From Dehalococcoidales bacterium (lineage in GTDB: Bacteria; Chloroflexota; Dehalococcoidia; Dehalococcoidales; Fen-1064), in assembly GCA_028712845.1 (NCBI GenBank), contig JAQTPO010000012.1, positions 1-26,009 of the forward strand: a stretch of DNA of 26,009 nucleotides, given 5' to 3'. Positions 16,529 through 24,450 of the stretch are shown one piece after another. Position 1 is the stretch's first letter; the number at the start of each line of letters is the position of its first letter. The notes beneath the pieces are model-generated. The model was not told where the DNA came from and searched no databases. It worked only from the letters and a program-made list of their open reading frames with translations. The translations under genes and the position numbers were made by a program.

Positions 16529-17155
16529 ATGCTAAATGTATCGTCGTCGCTTATTGAAAATTTTAGGGAATCCTGCCTGCATTTGGAACTACACGATATT
16601 AGTGATGCGTTATCGCAGGGAGACAGGAGAGAAAAACAGTTCATTTTTACTGTGAAACAAAAATTTGAGGATATCTGCAGTCAAAATGGTATGGAGGTTA
16701 CGGTCAGTGATCCATTCAAGACTGTACCCTTCAATAAGCCAACTGGTGGTTCACCTTGGCAAATTGACTTAGTTATTGAGCATCTTGGACAAAAAATCGC
16801 ATGCGAAGGCAAATTTAAGGCTCAAAGAGATGTTGCTCATCCAAATAATAGAGGGCGGGTATATAATGACCTTTACAAATGCGAAATTTATATGCGCTCA
16901 GGAGAATATCAGAAAGCTCTATTTTTCTGGCTTACAGATGACATTTCTTACCTTAAACCAAGAAGTATTGAAAAATATAGCACGCACCAAGACGTCAAAT
17001 ACCTTAAAGGTACAATTTTACCTGAATGGAGGGAAAGTATAGTGACACCCTTTCTTCTCCAGAACAACTACGAATTCAAATGGAAGCATTTTATTCAAGG
17101 CTGGTATCTGACAGGATTCATAATAGAGAATAATGGATCTCTCCCCCTATTTTGA
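16529..17155 (+). CDS. Probable PD-(D/E)XK nuclease, third gene of a toxin-antitoxin cassette
   Basis: A 208-residue soluble protein I cannot assign to a named family. It carries a plausible PD-(D/E)XK core: D80 in PWQIDLVIEH and E93-x-K95 in IACEGKF, on two adjacent strands separated by 12 residues. This is followed by an amphipathic helix RVYNDLYKCEIYM and a hydrophobic strand KALFFWLTDD, an order common in restriction-like nucleases. An N-terminal helical region (1-50) precedes the core, and an aromatic-rich tail (NNYEFKWKHFIQGWYL) ends it. The ATG follows the antitoxin stop by one base (TAAAATG), so translation is probably coupled. Its last 9 bases overlap the end of the convergent acyl-CoA ligase gene. 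Roles to consider are a defence effector, a nuclease held in check by the antitoxin, or a restriction-related protein. The nuclease call rests on motif reading only. Confidence 0.62.
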   Translation: MLNVSSSLIENFRESCLHLELHDISDALSQGDRREKQFIFTVKQKFEDICSQNGMEVTVSDPFKTVPFNKPTGGSPWQIDLVIEHLGQKIACEGKFKAQRDVAHPNNRGRVYNDLYKCEIYMRSGEYQKALFFWLTDDISYLKPRSIEKYSTHQDVKYLKGTILPEWRESIVTPFLLQNNYEFKWKHFIQGWYLTGFIIENNGSLPLF

Positions 17156-18700
17156 ATTTGAATACCTCTCCCTGAGCTTGGGCTTTTCTATCTTTCCGGT
17201 GGGGTTACGGGAGACTTTACCGAAGAAAATCCTGCGCGGGCGCTTAAAGTGCGCCAGGTTTTGAGCGCAGAAATCCAGCACTTCCTGTTCCGCTAGCGTC
17301 ATCCCCGGCTTGGGGTCGATAATAGCAACGGCAATCTCACCCAGTCTTTCATCAGGTATGCCGATGACTGCCGCATCATAAATATTCTGGTGGCTCTGCA
17401 GGACTTCTTCAATTTCTACCGGGAAGATGTTTTCGCCGCCGGTAATGATAATGTCCTTCTTGCGGTCGGTAAGCCAGATAAAACCATCTTCGTCCATCCG
17501 GGCGATATCACCGGTATAGAGCCAGCCGTCTTTGAGCGTCTCGGCTGTTTTCTGCGGGTTCTTGTAATATTCCTTCATCACGCCGGCGCCTTTGACGATG
17601 ATTTCACCGTTTTTACCTTTTAACACATCGTTACCTTTGTCATCCACAATGCGCGCCTGCCAGTCATAACCGGCTTTGCCGATTGCCCCTACTTTGCGCT
17701 CGTTTTCTATGCCGAGATGAATACAGCCGGGGCCCGTCGATTCGCTCAGTCCGTAGTTGGTATCATACTGCATCTTCGGGAAATATTGTTTCCAGCGTTT
17801 TACCAGACTGGGCGGCACCGGTTGCGCACCGATGTGCATCAGTCGCCACTGCGAAAGGTCATAGTCCTTCAACTTCAATTCGCCCTTGTCCAGCGCCACC
17901 AGAATATCCTGTGCCCAGGGCACCAGCAACCAGACGATTGTGCCTCTTTCCTCGTGGACTGCTTCCAGAATATTCTTCGGATTGATTTCTGTAAGAATCG
18001 TTGCCCTTCCACCTGCAATCAGGCTTCCGAACCAGTGCATCTTGGCGCCGGTATGATATAAAGGCGGGATAAGGATAAAGTTGTCATCTTTAGTTTGATG
18101 ATGGTGCTTCTGCTCAAGAACTGCAGCAAACTCCATATTCTTGTGCGTGAGGACAATCGGTTTGGGGTCGCCGGTAGTGCCGGAGGTAAAATACAGACCA
18201 CAGGTATCTTCCGGAATAATCTTCACAAGCGGTGGCTCGAACGAAGACTTCGCCAGTACTTCCTCATAGGCTTCCATATCATCTGGCACATTTTGCCCGA
18301 CGAAGATGTATTTCCCGATAGTCGGCAATTGACTGCGGATAGATACTACTCTTTCGGTGAATTCTTCGCTCAGAATCATCATCCCGGCAGACGCAATATC
18401 CACACAATATTTAATTTCCTTGCCAGTGAACCTGAAATTTAAGGGTACTGCCCATGCGCCCGTGCGGATGATACCAAAATAAACTACCAGCCAATTGATG
18501 GAATTCATCATCAGATGGATGACTTTATCACCCTTTTTTATACCGCGCGTCATCAGCGCATTTGCTACACGGTTGGCGCACTCATCGAACTCGCGCCAGG
18601 TGATGCTCTTGCGGATATTTTTGCCGGGATGGAGCTCAACCAGTGCAGTATCATCTGGATACAGGCGGGCATTTTGCGATAGTAAGTCTGATAGCAACAT
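17147..18700 (-). CDS. AMP-forming acyl-CoA synthetase (class I adenylate-forming enzyme)
   Basis: A full-length 517-residue ligase of the ANL superfamily. The P-loop is YFTSGTTGDPKP (170-181), A5 is NYGLSEST (315-322), A7 is YTGD (395-398) with DEDGFIWLTDRKKD (403-416), A8 includes ITGGENIFPVEIEE (419-432), and the catalytic lysine K503 is in PTGKIEKPKL. It activates a carboxylic acid with ATP to an acyl-AMP and then to acyl-CoA in the cytoplasm. Substrate (medium/long-chain fatty, branched or aromatic acid) cannot be read from sequence. It follows dctM by 46 nt in the same direction with only a weak CAGGG site, so it is probably the last gene of the TRAP operon and activates the imported acid. 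Its 3' end overlaps the convergent nuclease gene by 9 bp. Confidence 0.92.
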   Translation of the reverse strand: MLLSDLLSQNARLYPDDTALVELHPGKNIRKSITWREFDECANRVANALMTRGIKKGDKVIHLMMNSINWLVVYFGIIRTGAWAVPLNFRFTGKEIKYCVDIASAGMMILSEEFTERVVSIRSQLPTIGKYIFVGQNVPDDMEAYEEVLAKSSFEPPLVKIIPEDTCGLYFTSGTTGDPKPIVLTHKNMEFAAVLEQKHHHQTKDDNFILIPPLYHTGAKMHWFGSLIAGGRATILTEINPKNILEAVHEERGTIVWLLVPWAQDILVALDKGELKLKDYDLSQWRLMHIGAQPVPPSLVKRWKQYFPKMQYDTNYGLSESTGPGCIHLGIENERKVGAIGKAGYDWQARIVDDKGNDVLKGKNGEIIVKGAGVMKEYYKNPQKTAETLKDGWLYTGDIARMDEDGFIWLTDRKKDIIITGGENIFPVEIEEVLQSHQNIYDAAVIGIPDERLGEIAVAIIDPKPGMTLAEQEVLDFCAQNLAHFKRPRRIFFGKVSRNPTGKIEKPKLRERYSNSK

Positions 18701-18746
18701 AGAGAAACCCTGACCGTCAATAATTGATTAAAAGACCCCTCATCCG

Positions 18747-20051
18747 CTACGGTCCTGCCATGTTGGGCAGGAAAGTGGCAATCTGCGGGAAAAATACAAG
18801 TATAATAGCCGCCACAATCATTGCGGCAAGGAAGGGGGAAATACCCTTGAAAATAGTCTCCAGCGGCACATCTTTGGCGATTCCTTTAATGACATAGACG
18901 TTGATACCTACCGGTGGCGTAATGACACCCATCTCAGTAACCAGCACAATAACGACACCGAACCAGATAGGGTCAAAACCCAGAGCTATGACTACAGGAT
19001 AGATAATGGGTATGGTCAAAGTAATCAGTGCCAGGGAATCCATAAAGCAACCGCCGATAAGATACATCAAAATGATTATACCCATCACAACCATAGGAGG
19101 TAAGGATAAACCACCTATCCAGTTTGCCAGTGAAATCGGTATCTTGGTCACTGCCATGAAATGTCCGAAAACAAAAGCGCCGGCGACAATAACCATCACC
19201 TGACAGGTGATTTTCAGTGTATCCTTAATCGCGGCGGTAAAACCGTTCCACGCCAACTTGCGACGCACCAGACCGATAATCAGAGCGCCGGCAGCGCCAA
19301 TCGCACCTGCCTGCATCGCGCTAAACCACCCGAGAAACAGCCCTGCCATTACCAGTAAAAAGAGCACTACCATCTCTATCACGCCACCAAGTCCTGCTAT
19401 TTTTTCCTTAATGGTAGTTGGTTGACCGGCGGGAGCTAACCCGGGCTTAATACGAACCACAATGATAACGGCAATGGCAAACAACACTGCCAGCATGGCA
19501 CCCGGTAACACCCCAGCGATAAACAGTTGGCCGATAGATTGCTCTGTCAGAATACCATAGACGATAAAAATACTGCTGGGAGGGATCAGGATACCCAGAC
19601 TACCGGCAGCGGCAACACAGCCGGTGGACAGGGCATCATCGTATTTATACCGCCTCATTTCAGGCAAAGCTACTCTACCCATTGCTGCCACAGTGGCAGA
19701 GGTAGAGCCGCAAATAGCAGCAAAACCGGCACACCCGGCAATCGTAGAAATTGCCAGACCGCCTTTCATTGAGCCGAACATTTTGTAACTGGCGTCATAG
19801 AGACGGCTGCTCATCCCAGAGGAATAAGCTAAAGCACCCATCAACATGAAGAAAGGAATTACAGTAAGGTTATAGTTAGCAAAGGTATCAAAAAAATCAC
19901 GTGCCAATAAACTGAGACCTGCCGCCGGACTGACCAGATAACAAAATCCAGCCAATCCAACTATCGCCATAGCAAAACCGACCGGCACGCTGATAATAAA
20001 TAATAATAAAAGGACCCCGATGCCAATTAATCCGATAATTTCGGGGGTCAT
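18747..20051 (-). CDS. dctM: TRAP transporter large permease subunit (DctM)
   Basis: A 434-residue very hydrophobic protein with about twelve membrane spans, the size expected for DctM. The signature region GSLGILIPPSSIFIVYGILT followed by EQSIGQLFIAGVLPG spans 150-184; the early motif IPFFMLMGALAYSSGM (65-80) and the C-terminal MGVITPPVGINVYVIKGIA segment are also typical. Together with DctQ and the DctP binding protein it forms a sodium-driven tripartite ATP-independent carboxylate importer in the cytoplasmic membrane. The ATG lies inside a 4-bp ATGA overlap with the dctQ stop (20048-20051), so translation is coupled. Confidence 0.95.
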   Translation of the reverse strand: MTPEIIGLIGIGVLLLLFIISVPVGFAMAIVGLAGFCYLVSPAAGLSLLARDFFDTFANYNLTVIPFFMLMGALAYSSGMSSRLYDASYKMFGSMKGGLAISTIAGCAGFAAICGSTSATVAAMGRVALPEMRRYKYDDALSTGCVAAAGSLGILIPPSSIFIVYGILTEQSIGQLFIAGVLPGAMLAVLFAIAVIIVVRIKPGLAPAGQPTTIKEKIAGLGGVIEMVVLFLLVMAGLFLGWFSAMQAGAIGAAGALIIGLVRRKLAWNGFTAAIKDTLKITCQVMVIVAGAFVFGHFMAVTKIPISLANWIGGLSLPPMVVMGIIILMYLIGGCFMDSLALITLTIPIIYPVVIALGFDPIWFGVVIVLVTEMGVITPPVGINVYVIKGIAKDVPLETIFKGISPFLAAMIVAAIILVFFPQIATFLPNMAGP

Positions 20052-20638
20052 CTTTTCACCGTCTTCATTATCCAGCGTAATACTTCAAGGAAAAGATACA
20101 GGCAAACGGGTAAACATGCCAAAGCCAGGGCATATACGAAAGGATAGAACGGGATGTGCTGAGTCATAGAGACTTCCTTAACCATGCGGAGCTGATTGCC
20201 ATAAATCACACTATACCAGGCAAGAAGCACAAATAAGCACAAACCCATTAGAGAAACGAGCGTCTCCACCGCATTTTTAAGGCGGGCGGGAAATTTGTTA
20301 ATAAAAATATCTACCTGGATATGTCCACGCTCGATAAGGGTATAACCCATCGCGAAGGCGACAACAATAACCGCAAGGAAGGAAACGAATTCAGGCGCGC
20401 CCGGCACGGGATGGTCGAATATCTTGATACCGATGACATCACTGATAGTCAGCAATAGCATCATCATCACCGCCACGCCACCGACAGCAATTGACCAGCC
20501 GCTGACCAATTTCAGCAGACGTTCCAGCCGTTCAATAGCGCCTTTTGGTGTCGGAGGTGCAGCTTGATATTCCCGTGGCGAAAAATCAGGTACTTCCCGT
20601 GCCAGTCCAGGGTCGTTTACTTTGTCTCTGCCTTCCAA
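20048..20638 (-). CDS. dctQ: TRAP transporter small permease subunit (DctQ)
   Basis: A 196-residue protein with four membrane helices (about 49-68, 85-103, 124-144, 165-188) and the loop motif ERGHIQVDIF (103-112) seen in DctQ proteins. The start is TTG at 20638: there is no ATG or GTG in the first 45 codons, and GAGGT (20645-20649) sits 6 nt upstream at the right spacing. This makes it overlap dctP by 22 bp. The N-terminal 40 residues are hydrophilic and proline-rich, longer than in many DctQ proteins. DctQ holds the large permease and helps dock the loaded binding protein. Confidence 0.92.
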   Translation of the reverse strand: MEGRDKVNDPGLAREVPDFSPREYQAAPPTPKGAIERLERLLKLVSGWSIAVGGVAVMMMLLLTISDVIGIKIFDHPVPGAPEFVSFLAVIVVAFAMGYTLIERGHIQVDIFINKFPARLKNAVETLVSLMGLCLFVLLAWYSVIYGNQLRMVKEVSMTQHIPFYPFVYALALACLPVCLYLFLEVLRWIMKTVKR

Positions 20639-21735
20639 TTAATTACCTCGGATTCCATATAAGTCTTGACTGACTCTGCCGAAGGTGTTTTAGCACTCCA
20701 GTATTCTACACGTTCGTTAATATAACTCTCGTACTTGGATGGCGTGAGTCCTGCAGTTGTTTTTTCAGAAATGTATTTGTCAATCATCGGTTTTACAGCG
20801 GCAGTGACCCATTTATCAGTTTCGCTCTGTGACAGATTAATGACCTCACGTCCTCCGCCTAGCCCCAGGAAGTAGTCAACTCCACCCGTATCACCGTAAT
20901 TCCAGGCTTTACCATGTTTCTGAATGAATTCCTTGCTGACAGCGGTAAACACTTTCTGAACACTCGCAGGTAGAGAATTCCACTTGGCTTCGTTCATCAC
21001 GACAAACATCATACTGGTATTGCCCACGGCAGTACAATTGGTGACGTATTTCACCACTTCAGCCTGTTTGTAAGCTTTTAACGATTCCAGTGTTGAATAA
21101 TTACCTTCGACAACACCTTTAGACAGTAAATCAGCAGTTTCACCCTGGGTAGCGCCATAACCCTGCGCTCCCAATGACTGTACAATCTGAGTACCGATAC
21201 CGGTAGCCCGTAAAACCAAACCCTTCAGGTCATCCATTGTCCGTACAGGCATCTTGGTGGTAAAAATGACATACGGTCCGGTAGCATGAAAATACAACGG
21301 ATGCACATCATTAAGTTCTGCAGGTTTAAACTCATTATAATAATCATTAGCTACCATTGTAGCAACCCAACCGTTCGGATAGCTATGCGGCAGGTCAATC
21401 AGTTCACATACAGGGAAACGCCCCGGTGTATAGGAAAATACCGACATCCCGATATCACAAATACCTTGTACTACGCCATCATAGGTCTTGGCGGCAGTAG
21501 CTAGTTGCCCGCCGGCATAATAAGTAATATCAACCTTTCCGTTGGTTTGCTTTTCAATCTCCTGAATCCACTGCTCAGCTAGAATTGAATTGTAATGAGT
21601 GGGGGGAAAGAAATTGTTGTAGGTAAGTTTGATTACCTCCCCGTTATCAGTAGTTCCACCGTTTGAGCATGCAGGTAGCAAACTAACTGACAGGACAACC
21701 ACGACAAGTAGAAGTGCCATAAATCGTTTTTTCAT
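20617..21735 (-). CDS. dctP: TRAP transporter substrate-binding lipoprotein (DctP family)
   Basis: A 372-residue extracytoplasmic binding protein. Residues 1-23 are a lipoprotein signal with lipobox LPAC, so Cys23 would be lipidated after signal peptidase II cleavage, as expected for a cell without a conventional periplasm or for a membrane-tethered receptor. The mature part shows DctP-family features: YYAGGQL (72-78), the VVQGICDIG segment, and R176 in LKGLVLRATG, the position of the arginine that binds the substrate carboxylate. It delivers a carboxylic acid to DctQM. The ligand is unknown; the adjoining acyl-CoA ligase suggests a fatty or aromatic acid. ATG 21735 has AGGGAG 8 nt upstream. 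A strong hairpin (21767-21799) precedes it. Confidence 0.93.
   Translation of the reverse strand: MKKRFMALLLVVVVLSVSLLPACSNGGTTDNGEVIKLTYNNFFPPTHYNSILAEQWIQEIEKQTNGKVDITYYAGGQLATAAKTYDGVVQGICDIGMSVFSYTPGRFPVCELIDLPHSYPNGWVATMVANDYYNEFKPAELNDVHPLYFHATGPYVIFTTKMPVRTMDDLKGLVLRATGIGTQIVQSLGAQGYGATQGETADLLSKGVVEGNYSTLESLKAYKQAEVVKYVTNCTAVGNTSMMFVVMNEAKWNSLPASVQKVFTAVSKEFIQKHGKAWNYGDTGGVDYFLGLGGGREVINLSQSETDKWVTAAVKPMIDKYISEKTTAGLTPSKYESYINERVEYWSAKTPSAESVKTYMESEVINWKAETK
20645..20649 (-). promoter_or_regulatory. Ribosome binding site supporting a TTG start for dctQ
   Basis: GAGGT on the minus strand, inside the 3' end of dctP, 6 nt before TTG 20638. It is the only well-placed ribosome binding site near the dctQ start. 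Confidence 0.65.
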
Positions 21736-21766
21736 TACTATTTCTCCCTACCTTTGTTTCGTGACA

Positions 21767-21799
21767 AATAAAGAATCCTCCCATGGAGGATTCTTTATT
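21767..21799 (-). terminator. Strong hairpin between GYD gene and dctP
   Basis: A perfect 15-bp inverted repeat (21767-21781 with 21785-21799) with a 3-nt loop CAT. On the minus strand the 3' arm ends ATTCTTTATTTG, T-rich, so it should terminate the GYD transcript. It also lies between a possible dctP promoter (21828-21857) and the dctP start, where it could act as an attenuator. Confidence 0.7.
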
Positions 21800-21827
21800 G
21801 GCAACTAATTTCACTACACTTCAAAAT

Positions 21828-21857
21828 ACTTTAGCACAATATCAACGAATACGTCAA
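21828..21857 (-). promoter_or_regulatory. Possible promoter of the TRAP operon
   Basis: On the minus strand TTGACG (21852-21857) is followed after 18 nt by TAAAGT (21828-21833). It lies immediately downstream of the GYD stop codon. If used, the transcript would include the 21767-21799 hairpin in its leader. Confidence 0.35.
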
Positions 21858-21860
21858 AAC

Positions 21861-22163
21861 TTACCAGGGAGACTCTCTTTGTTTTAGCGCCTGAATCAGA
21901 TCTGCAATATCAATAGCGGCTAATGTCAGAGTCTGAAAAGTGCCTTTGGCGCTCATGCGGATTGCCAGTTTAGCGATTGCTTCATTATTAGGAGCTTCCA
22001 GAATATTGACGAAGTCAAATTGTCCAAGCAGGGCATACTGAACAAGAATTTTCGCGCCCATAAATTCTACTTCTTTATTGAGTTCTTTGAGGCGCTCCGG
22101 TTCTTCCTGAATGGATTTCCGCCCGGCATCTGTAAGTGTTGTGAGCATCATATAGACTGGCAT
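21861..22163 (-). CDS. GYD domain-containing small protein
   Basis: A 100-residue soluble protein matching the GYD family of alpha/beta dimeric-barrel-like proteins: YMMLTTLTDAGRKSI near the N-terminus, then the central LGQFDFVNILEAPNNEA (46-62), where the family usually has GxYD, and TFQTLTLAAI near 75-84. The family has no established biochemical role. ATG 22163 is preceded by GGGGGG. It is a single-gene unit with an extended -10 promoter upstream and a strong terminator downstream, placed between the Hdr-like genes and the TRAP operon. Confidence 0.85.
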   Translation of the reverse strand: MPVYMMLTTLTDAGRKSIQEEPERLKELNKEVEFMGAKILVQYALLGQFDFVNILEAPNNEAIAKLAIRMSAKGTFQTLTLAAIDIADLIQALKQRESPW

Positions 22164-22198
22164 AATAACACCCCCCTTTTGTCATTAGTCGTGTGGTT

Positions 22199-22207
22199 AT
22201 TATAGCA
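22199..22207 (-). promoter_or_regulatory. Extended -10 promoter of the GYD gene
   Basis: On the minus strand TGCTATAAT is a perfect extended -10 element, with the predicted start about 29 nt before ATG 22163. The -35 region is weak (ATGATT at 17 nt), as expected for extended -10 promoters. Confidence 0.6.
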
Positions 22208-22255
22208 GGTCTGGGGCATAGAATCATTAACTTTTTTCAAGTATTATTGCTAGCC

Positions 22256-22290
22256 TCATCCCCTGGCCCCTTCTCCCGGAGGAGAAGGAG
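22256..22290. repeat. REP-like palindromic intergenic element
   Basis: CTCATCCCCTGGCCCC followed by a hairpin with an 8-bp stem (22269-22276 with 22281-22288, loop CGGA). Its CTCATCCCC...CTTCTCC...GGAGAAGG layout looks like the short dispersed palindromes found between genes in many bacterial genomes. Only one copy is visible in this window, so the repeat status is inferred. Confidence 0.35.
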
Positions 22291-22297
22291 ATATAAA

Positions 22298-22322
22298 AAG
22301 AGGGGGTTTTAGACCCCCTCTT
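22298..22322 (-). terminator. Rho-independent terminator of the Hdr-like gene cluster
   Basis: A 10-bp G/C-rich stem (22298-22307 with 22313-22322, loop of 5 nt) begins 25 nt after the stop at 22347. On the minus strand it is followed by TTTTTATAT. This is a textbook intrinsic terminator. Confidence 0.85.
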
Positions 22323-22346
22323 AAGCTCCCTAATTAGTATCAAATC

Positions 22347-23495
22347 TTAAATCGAATCAGCCACCAGTTCGACGATTTCTTTTACTTCCAGAACACTGCC
22401 CTTATCCATTGAGAGGACACTATCCTCAAAGTTAGCCATGCAGTAAGGACAAGCCACTGCCAGGGTATTGGCGCCGGCATCGATTGCCTGCTGGACACGG
22501 AGGTCAGAGAAACGTTCGCCTCTCTTGGTCTCTGCCCAGATTCTGCCGCCACCACCGCCGCAGCACAGTCCGTTCTCACGGTTATTCAGCATTTCCACCA
22601 GTTCCAACCCGGGGATACTCTTTAGCGCATTGCGCGGCTCGTCATAAACACTGTTGTGTCTGCCGAGATAGCAGGAATCATGCAGTGTAACCTTCTTCTT
22701 GAATTCCTTGGATGGTTTAATCTTTCCTTCTTTAATCAATTCCATAACGAATTGAGACGAGTGTACTACTTCAAAGTTTGCGCCAAGCTCAGGATATTCG
22801 TTCTTCAACGTGTGGTAACAGTGCGGGGAAGAAACCACGATTTTGGTAACTCCAGCTTTATTAAAAGCATCGGCATTAGTCTTGACGAGTGTTTTGAACA
22901 ACTCTTCATTCCCGGTTTTCCGTATGCTCTCTCCGCAACAGTTCTGTTCATTGCCGAGAATACCGAAATTAATACCTGCTTTCTGCATGATTTTAGCAGT
23001 TGCTTTGGCAACACGCGTTAATTTGGGATCATAAGAATTGAAACAACAAGCGAAATAAAGGACATCCATCCCTTTGGTGAATGTCTTGATGCCCATTTCT
23101 TTTGTCCAATCGGTACGCTTCTCTTTGGCCTCACCCTGCGGATTCCCCATGCTGGAGATATTCTTGGCAGTCATACGCACTGAATCAGGGACGCCGCCGA
23201 TGCCCATCTCCACAATAGCGCGGCGGAAGGATTTCCACACGTCGATGATGCCCACGCCGCGAGGACAGCGGTCGACACACCACTTACAGGTGACACACAA
23301 CCACATATCCTCACTCTCGAAGTCGGGCAAACCCAGCTGTGCCTGATGCATAGTTTTACGTACCATAAAACTTCTAACCAGGTTCCAGGGGCAGGTCGCC
23401 GTGCAGGTGCCGCACTGGTAACAGAGCTTGCAGATTTCGCCGCCTTCTTCTTTAATGATATCTATTGCGTCCTGATACGGTGCTAATGCTTGCAT
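22347..23495 (-). CDS. HdrD-like iron-sulfur protein (fused ferredoxin and CCG domains)
   Basis: A 382-residue cytoplasmic-type electron-transfer protein. Two 4Fe-4S motifs sit near the N-terminus: C25, C28, C31, C35 and C67, C70, C73, C77, each CxxCxxCxxxC with a following proline. Two cysteine-rich CCG domains follow: C150-C151, CCG at 186-188 and C226; then C275, CCG at 311-313 in the run CCGGGGGR, and the CPYC pair 349/352. This HdrC-HdrB fusion is the layout of HdrD and of the iron-sulfur subunits of GlcF/LldE-type and heterodisulfide-reductase-like enzymes, where the CCG domains hold a non-cubane or 4Fe-4S cluster for disulfide or quinone/flavin chemistry. No membrane helix is present. 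ATG 23495 has GGAGG 9 nt upstream. It is last in the cluster, 86 nt behind HdrB. Confidence 0.88.
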   Translation of the reverse strand: MQALAPYQDAIDIIKEEGGEICKLCYQCGTCTATCPWNLVRSFMVRKTMHQAQLGLPDFESEDMWLCVTCKWCVDRCPRGVGIIDVWKSFRRAIVEMGIGGVPDSVRMTAKNISSMGNPQGEAKEKRTDWTKEMGIKTFTKGMDVLYFACCFNSYDPKLTRVAKATAKIMQKAGINFGILGNEQNCCGESIRKTGNEELFKTLVKTNADAFNKAGVTKIVVSSPHCYHTLKNEYPELGANFEVVHSSQFVMELIKEGKIKPSKEFKKKVTLHDSCYLGRHNSVYDEPRNALKSIPGLELVEMLNNRENGLCCGGGGGRIWAETKRGERFSDLRVQQAIDAGANTLAVACPYCMANFEDSVLSMDKGSVLEVKEIVELVADSI

Positions 23496-23581
23496 TGTAA
23501 CTTTCCTCCAAAAACCGCAGTTTTGTACTCAGGCTGTATTCAACAGACTGATGTATTGTTCCTCTTATATACTCTGACCCA

Positions 23582-24445
23582 TTAAATCAATCCTTGCGCC
23601 TTTAAAATTCCTATCGGGCTATTGATGTGTCTTTTCAGCCAGACATCGTAGTCTTTCTTCTCGGCACCGAGCGCCAGACCGAGCAACTCGCTGAAGTGCA
23701 AAATCGGAACTTTGGTGTCTGTCTGACGGGTATCCAGATTTGCCATGCAGAGCGGACATGCCGTCACAATCCCAACAGCACCGGCATCGGTCGCCGCCTG
23801 GCAGATGTCACCGGTGAGTTTCCTGACGACATCCATCCGTGCCAGTAGCAGGCTACCACCGCAGCACTCCACTTTATGGGTATATTCCACCGGTTCCGCA
23901 CCAAGAGCACTGAGGAGATTATCCAGCATCTGCGGGTTTTCAGGGTCATCGAACTTGGTAATCTCCGGAGGCCTCACCAGGTAGCAACCGTAGTAGGCGG
24001 CAAGTTTCAAACCTTTCAACGGCTTTTTGACCCGCTTTTTGATTTCTTCCAGCCCGACTTCATTGGCGAAGATATCTACCAGATGTTTGACTTCGACATT
24101 ACCCGAATAAGGCATACCGATGAGATTTTCAATCTTTTTACGCAATTCCCCATTGGCTTTAAGGTCATGATTGGTCTGCTTGAACCTGAGGAAACAGGCA
24201 GCGCAGGCAACTGCCATATTCAGTTTGGCTTTTTCCGCAATTGCCAGGTTACGTGCCGGTAAAGCCAGTGAAAGTTCATAATTGGTGCAGTGCCCTGACG
24301 AAGCACCGCAACAATTCCAGTCCTCCAGTTCCACCAGTTCCACACCCAGCAATTTTGCCACGACTTCAATGGACATATTGTATTCTTTCGCTGTAGCTTC
24401 CAGCGAACATCCGGGGTAATAGCCGTACTTTATTGTTTTTCCCAT
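23582..24445 (-). CDS. hdrB: HdrB-like CCG-domain protein (heterodisulfide reductase subunit B family)
   Basis: A 287-residue protein from ATG 24445, which has AGGT 8 nt upstream; a TTG at 24454 overlapping the HdrC stop (TTGA) is the alternative and adds three residues. It opens with YGYYPGCS (C13), typical of HdrB. Two CCG modules are complete: NCCGASS (C45, C46) with C81 and C84, and C154 with ECCGGS (C194, C195) and CPLC (C230, C233). In methanogens HdrB carries the non-cubane 4Fe-4S clusters that cleave CoM-S-S-CoB. In bacteria the paralogues act on other disulfides or as electron relays in bifurcating complexes. The preceding gene encodes the HdrC-type partner; HdrA would be expected off the right edge. 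Confidence 0.9.
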   Translation of the reverse strand: MGKTIKYGYYPGCSLEATAKEYNMSIEVVAKLLGVELVELEDWNCCGASSGHCTNYELSLALPARNLAIAEKAKLNMAVACAACFLRFKQTNHDLKANGELRKKIENLIGMPYSGNVEVKHLVDIFANEVGLEEIKKRVKKPLKGLKLAAYYGCYLVRPPEITKFDDPENPQMLDNLLSALGAEPVEYTHKVECCGGSLLLARMDVVRKLTGDICQAATDAGAVGIVTACPLCMANLDTRQTDTKVPILHFSELLGLALGAEKKDYDVWLKRHINSPIGILKAQGLI

Positions 24446-24450
24446 ATTTT

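Noticed and set aside
22269..22288. 8-bp hairpin taken as a terminator
   Set aside because: No T tract follows in either direction, and a much better terminator stands next to it at 22298-22322.
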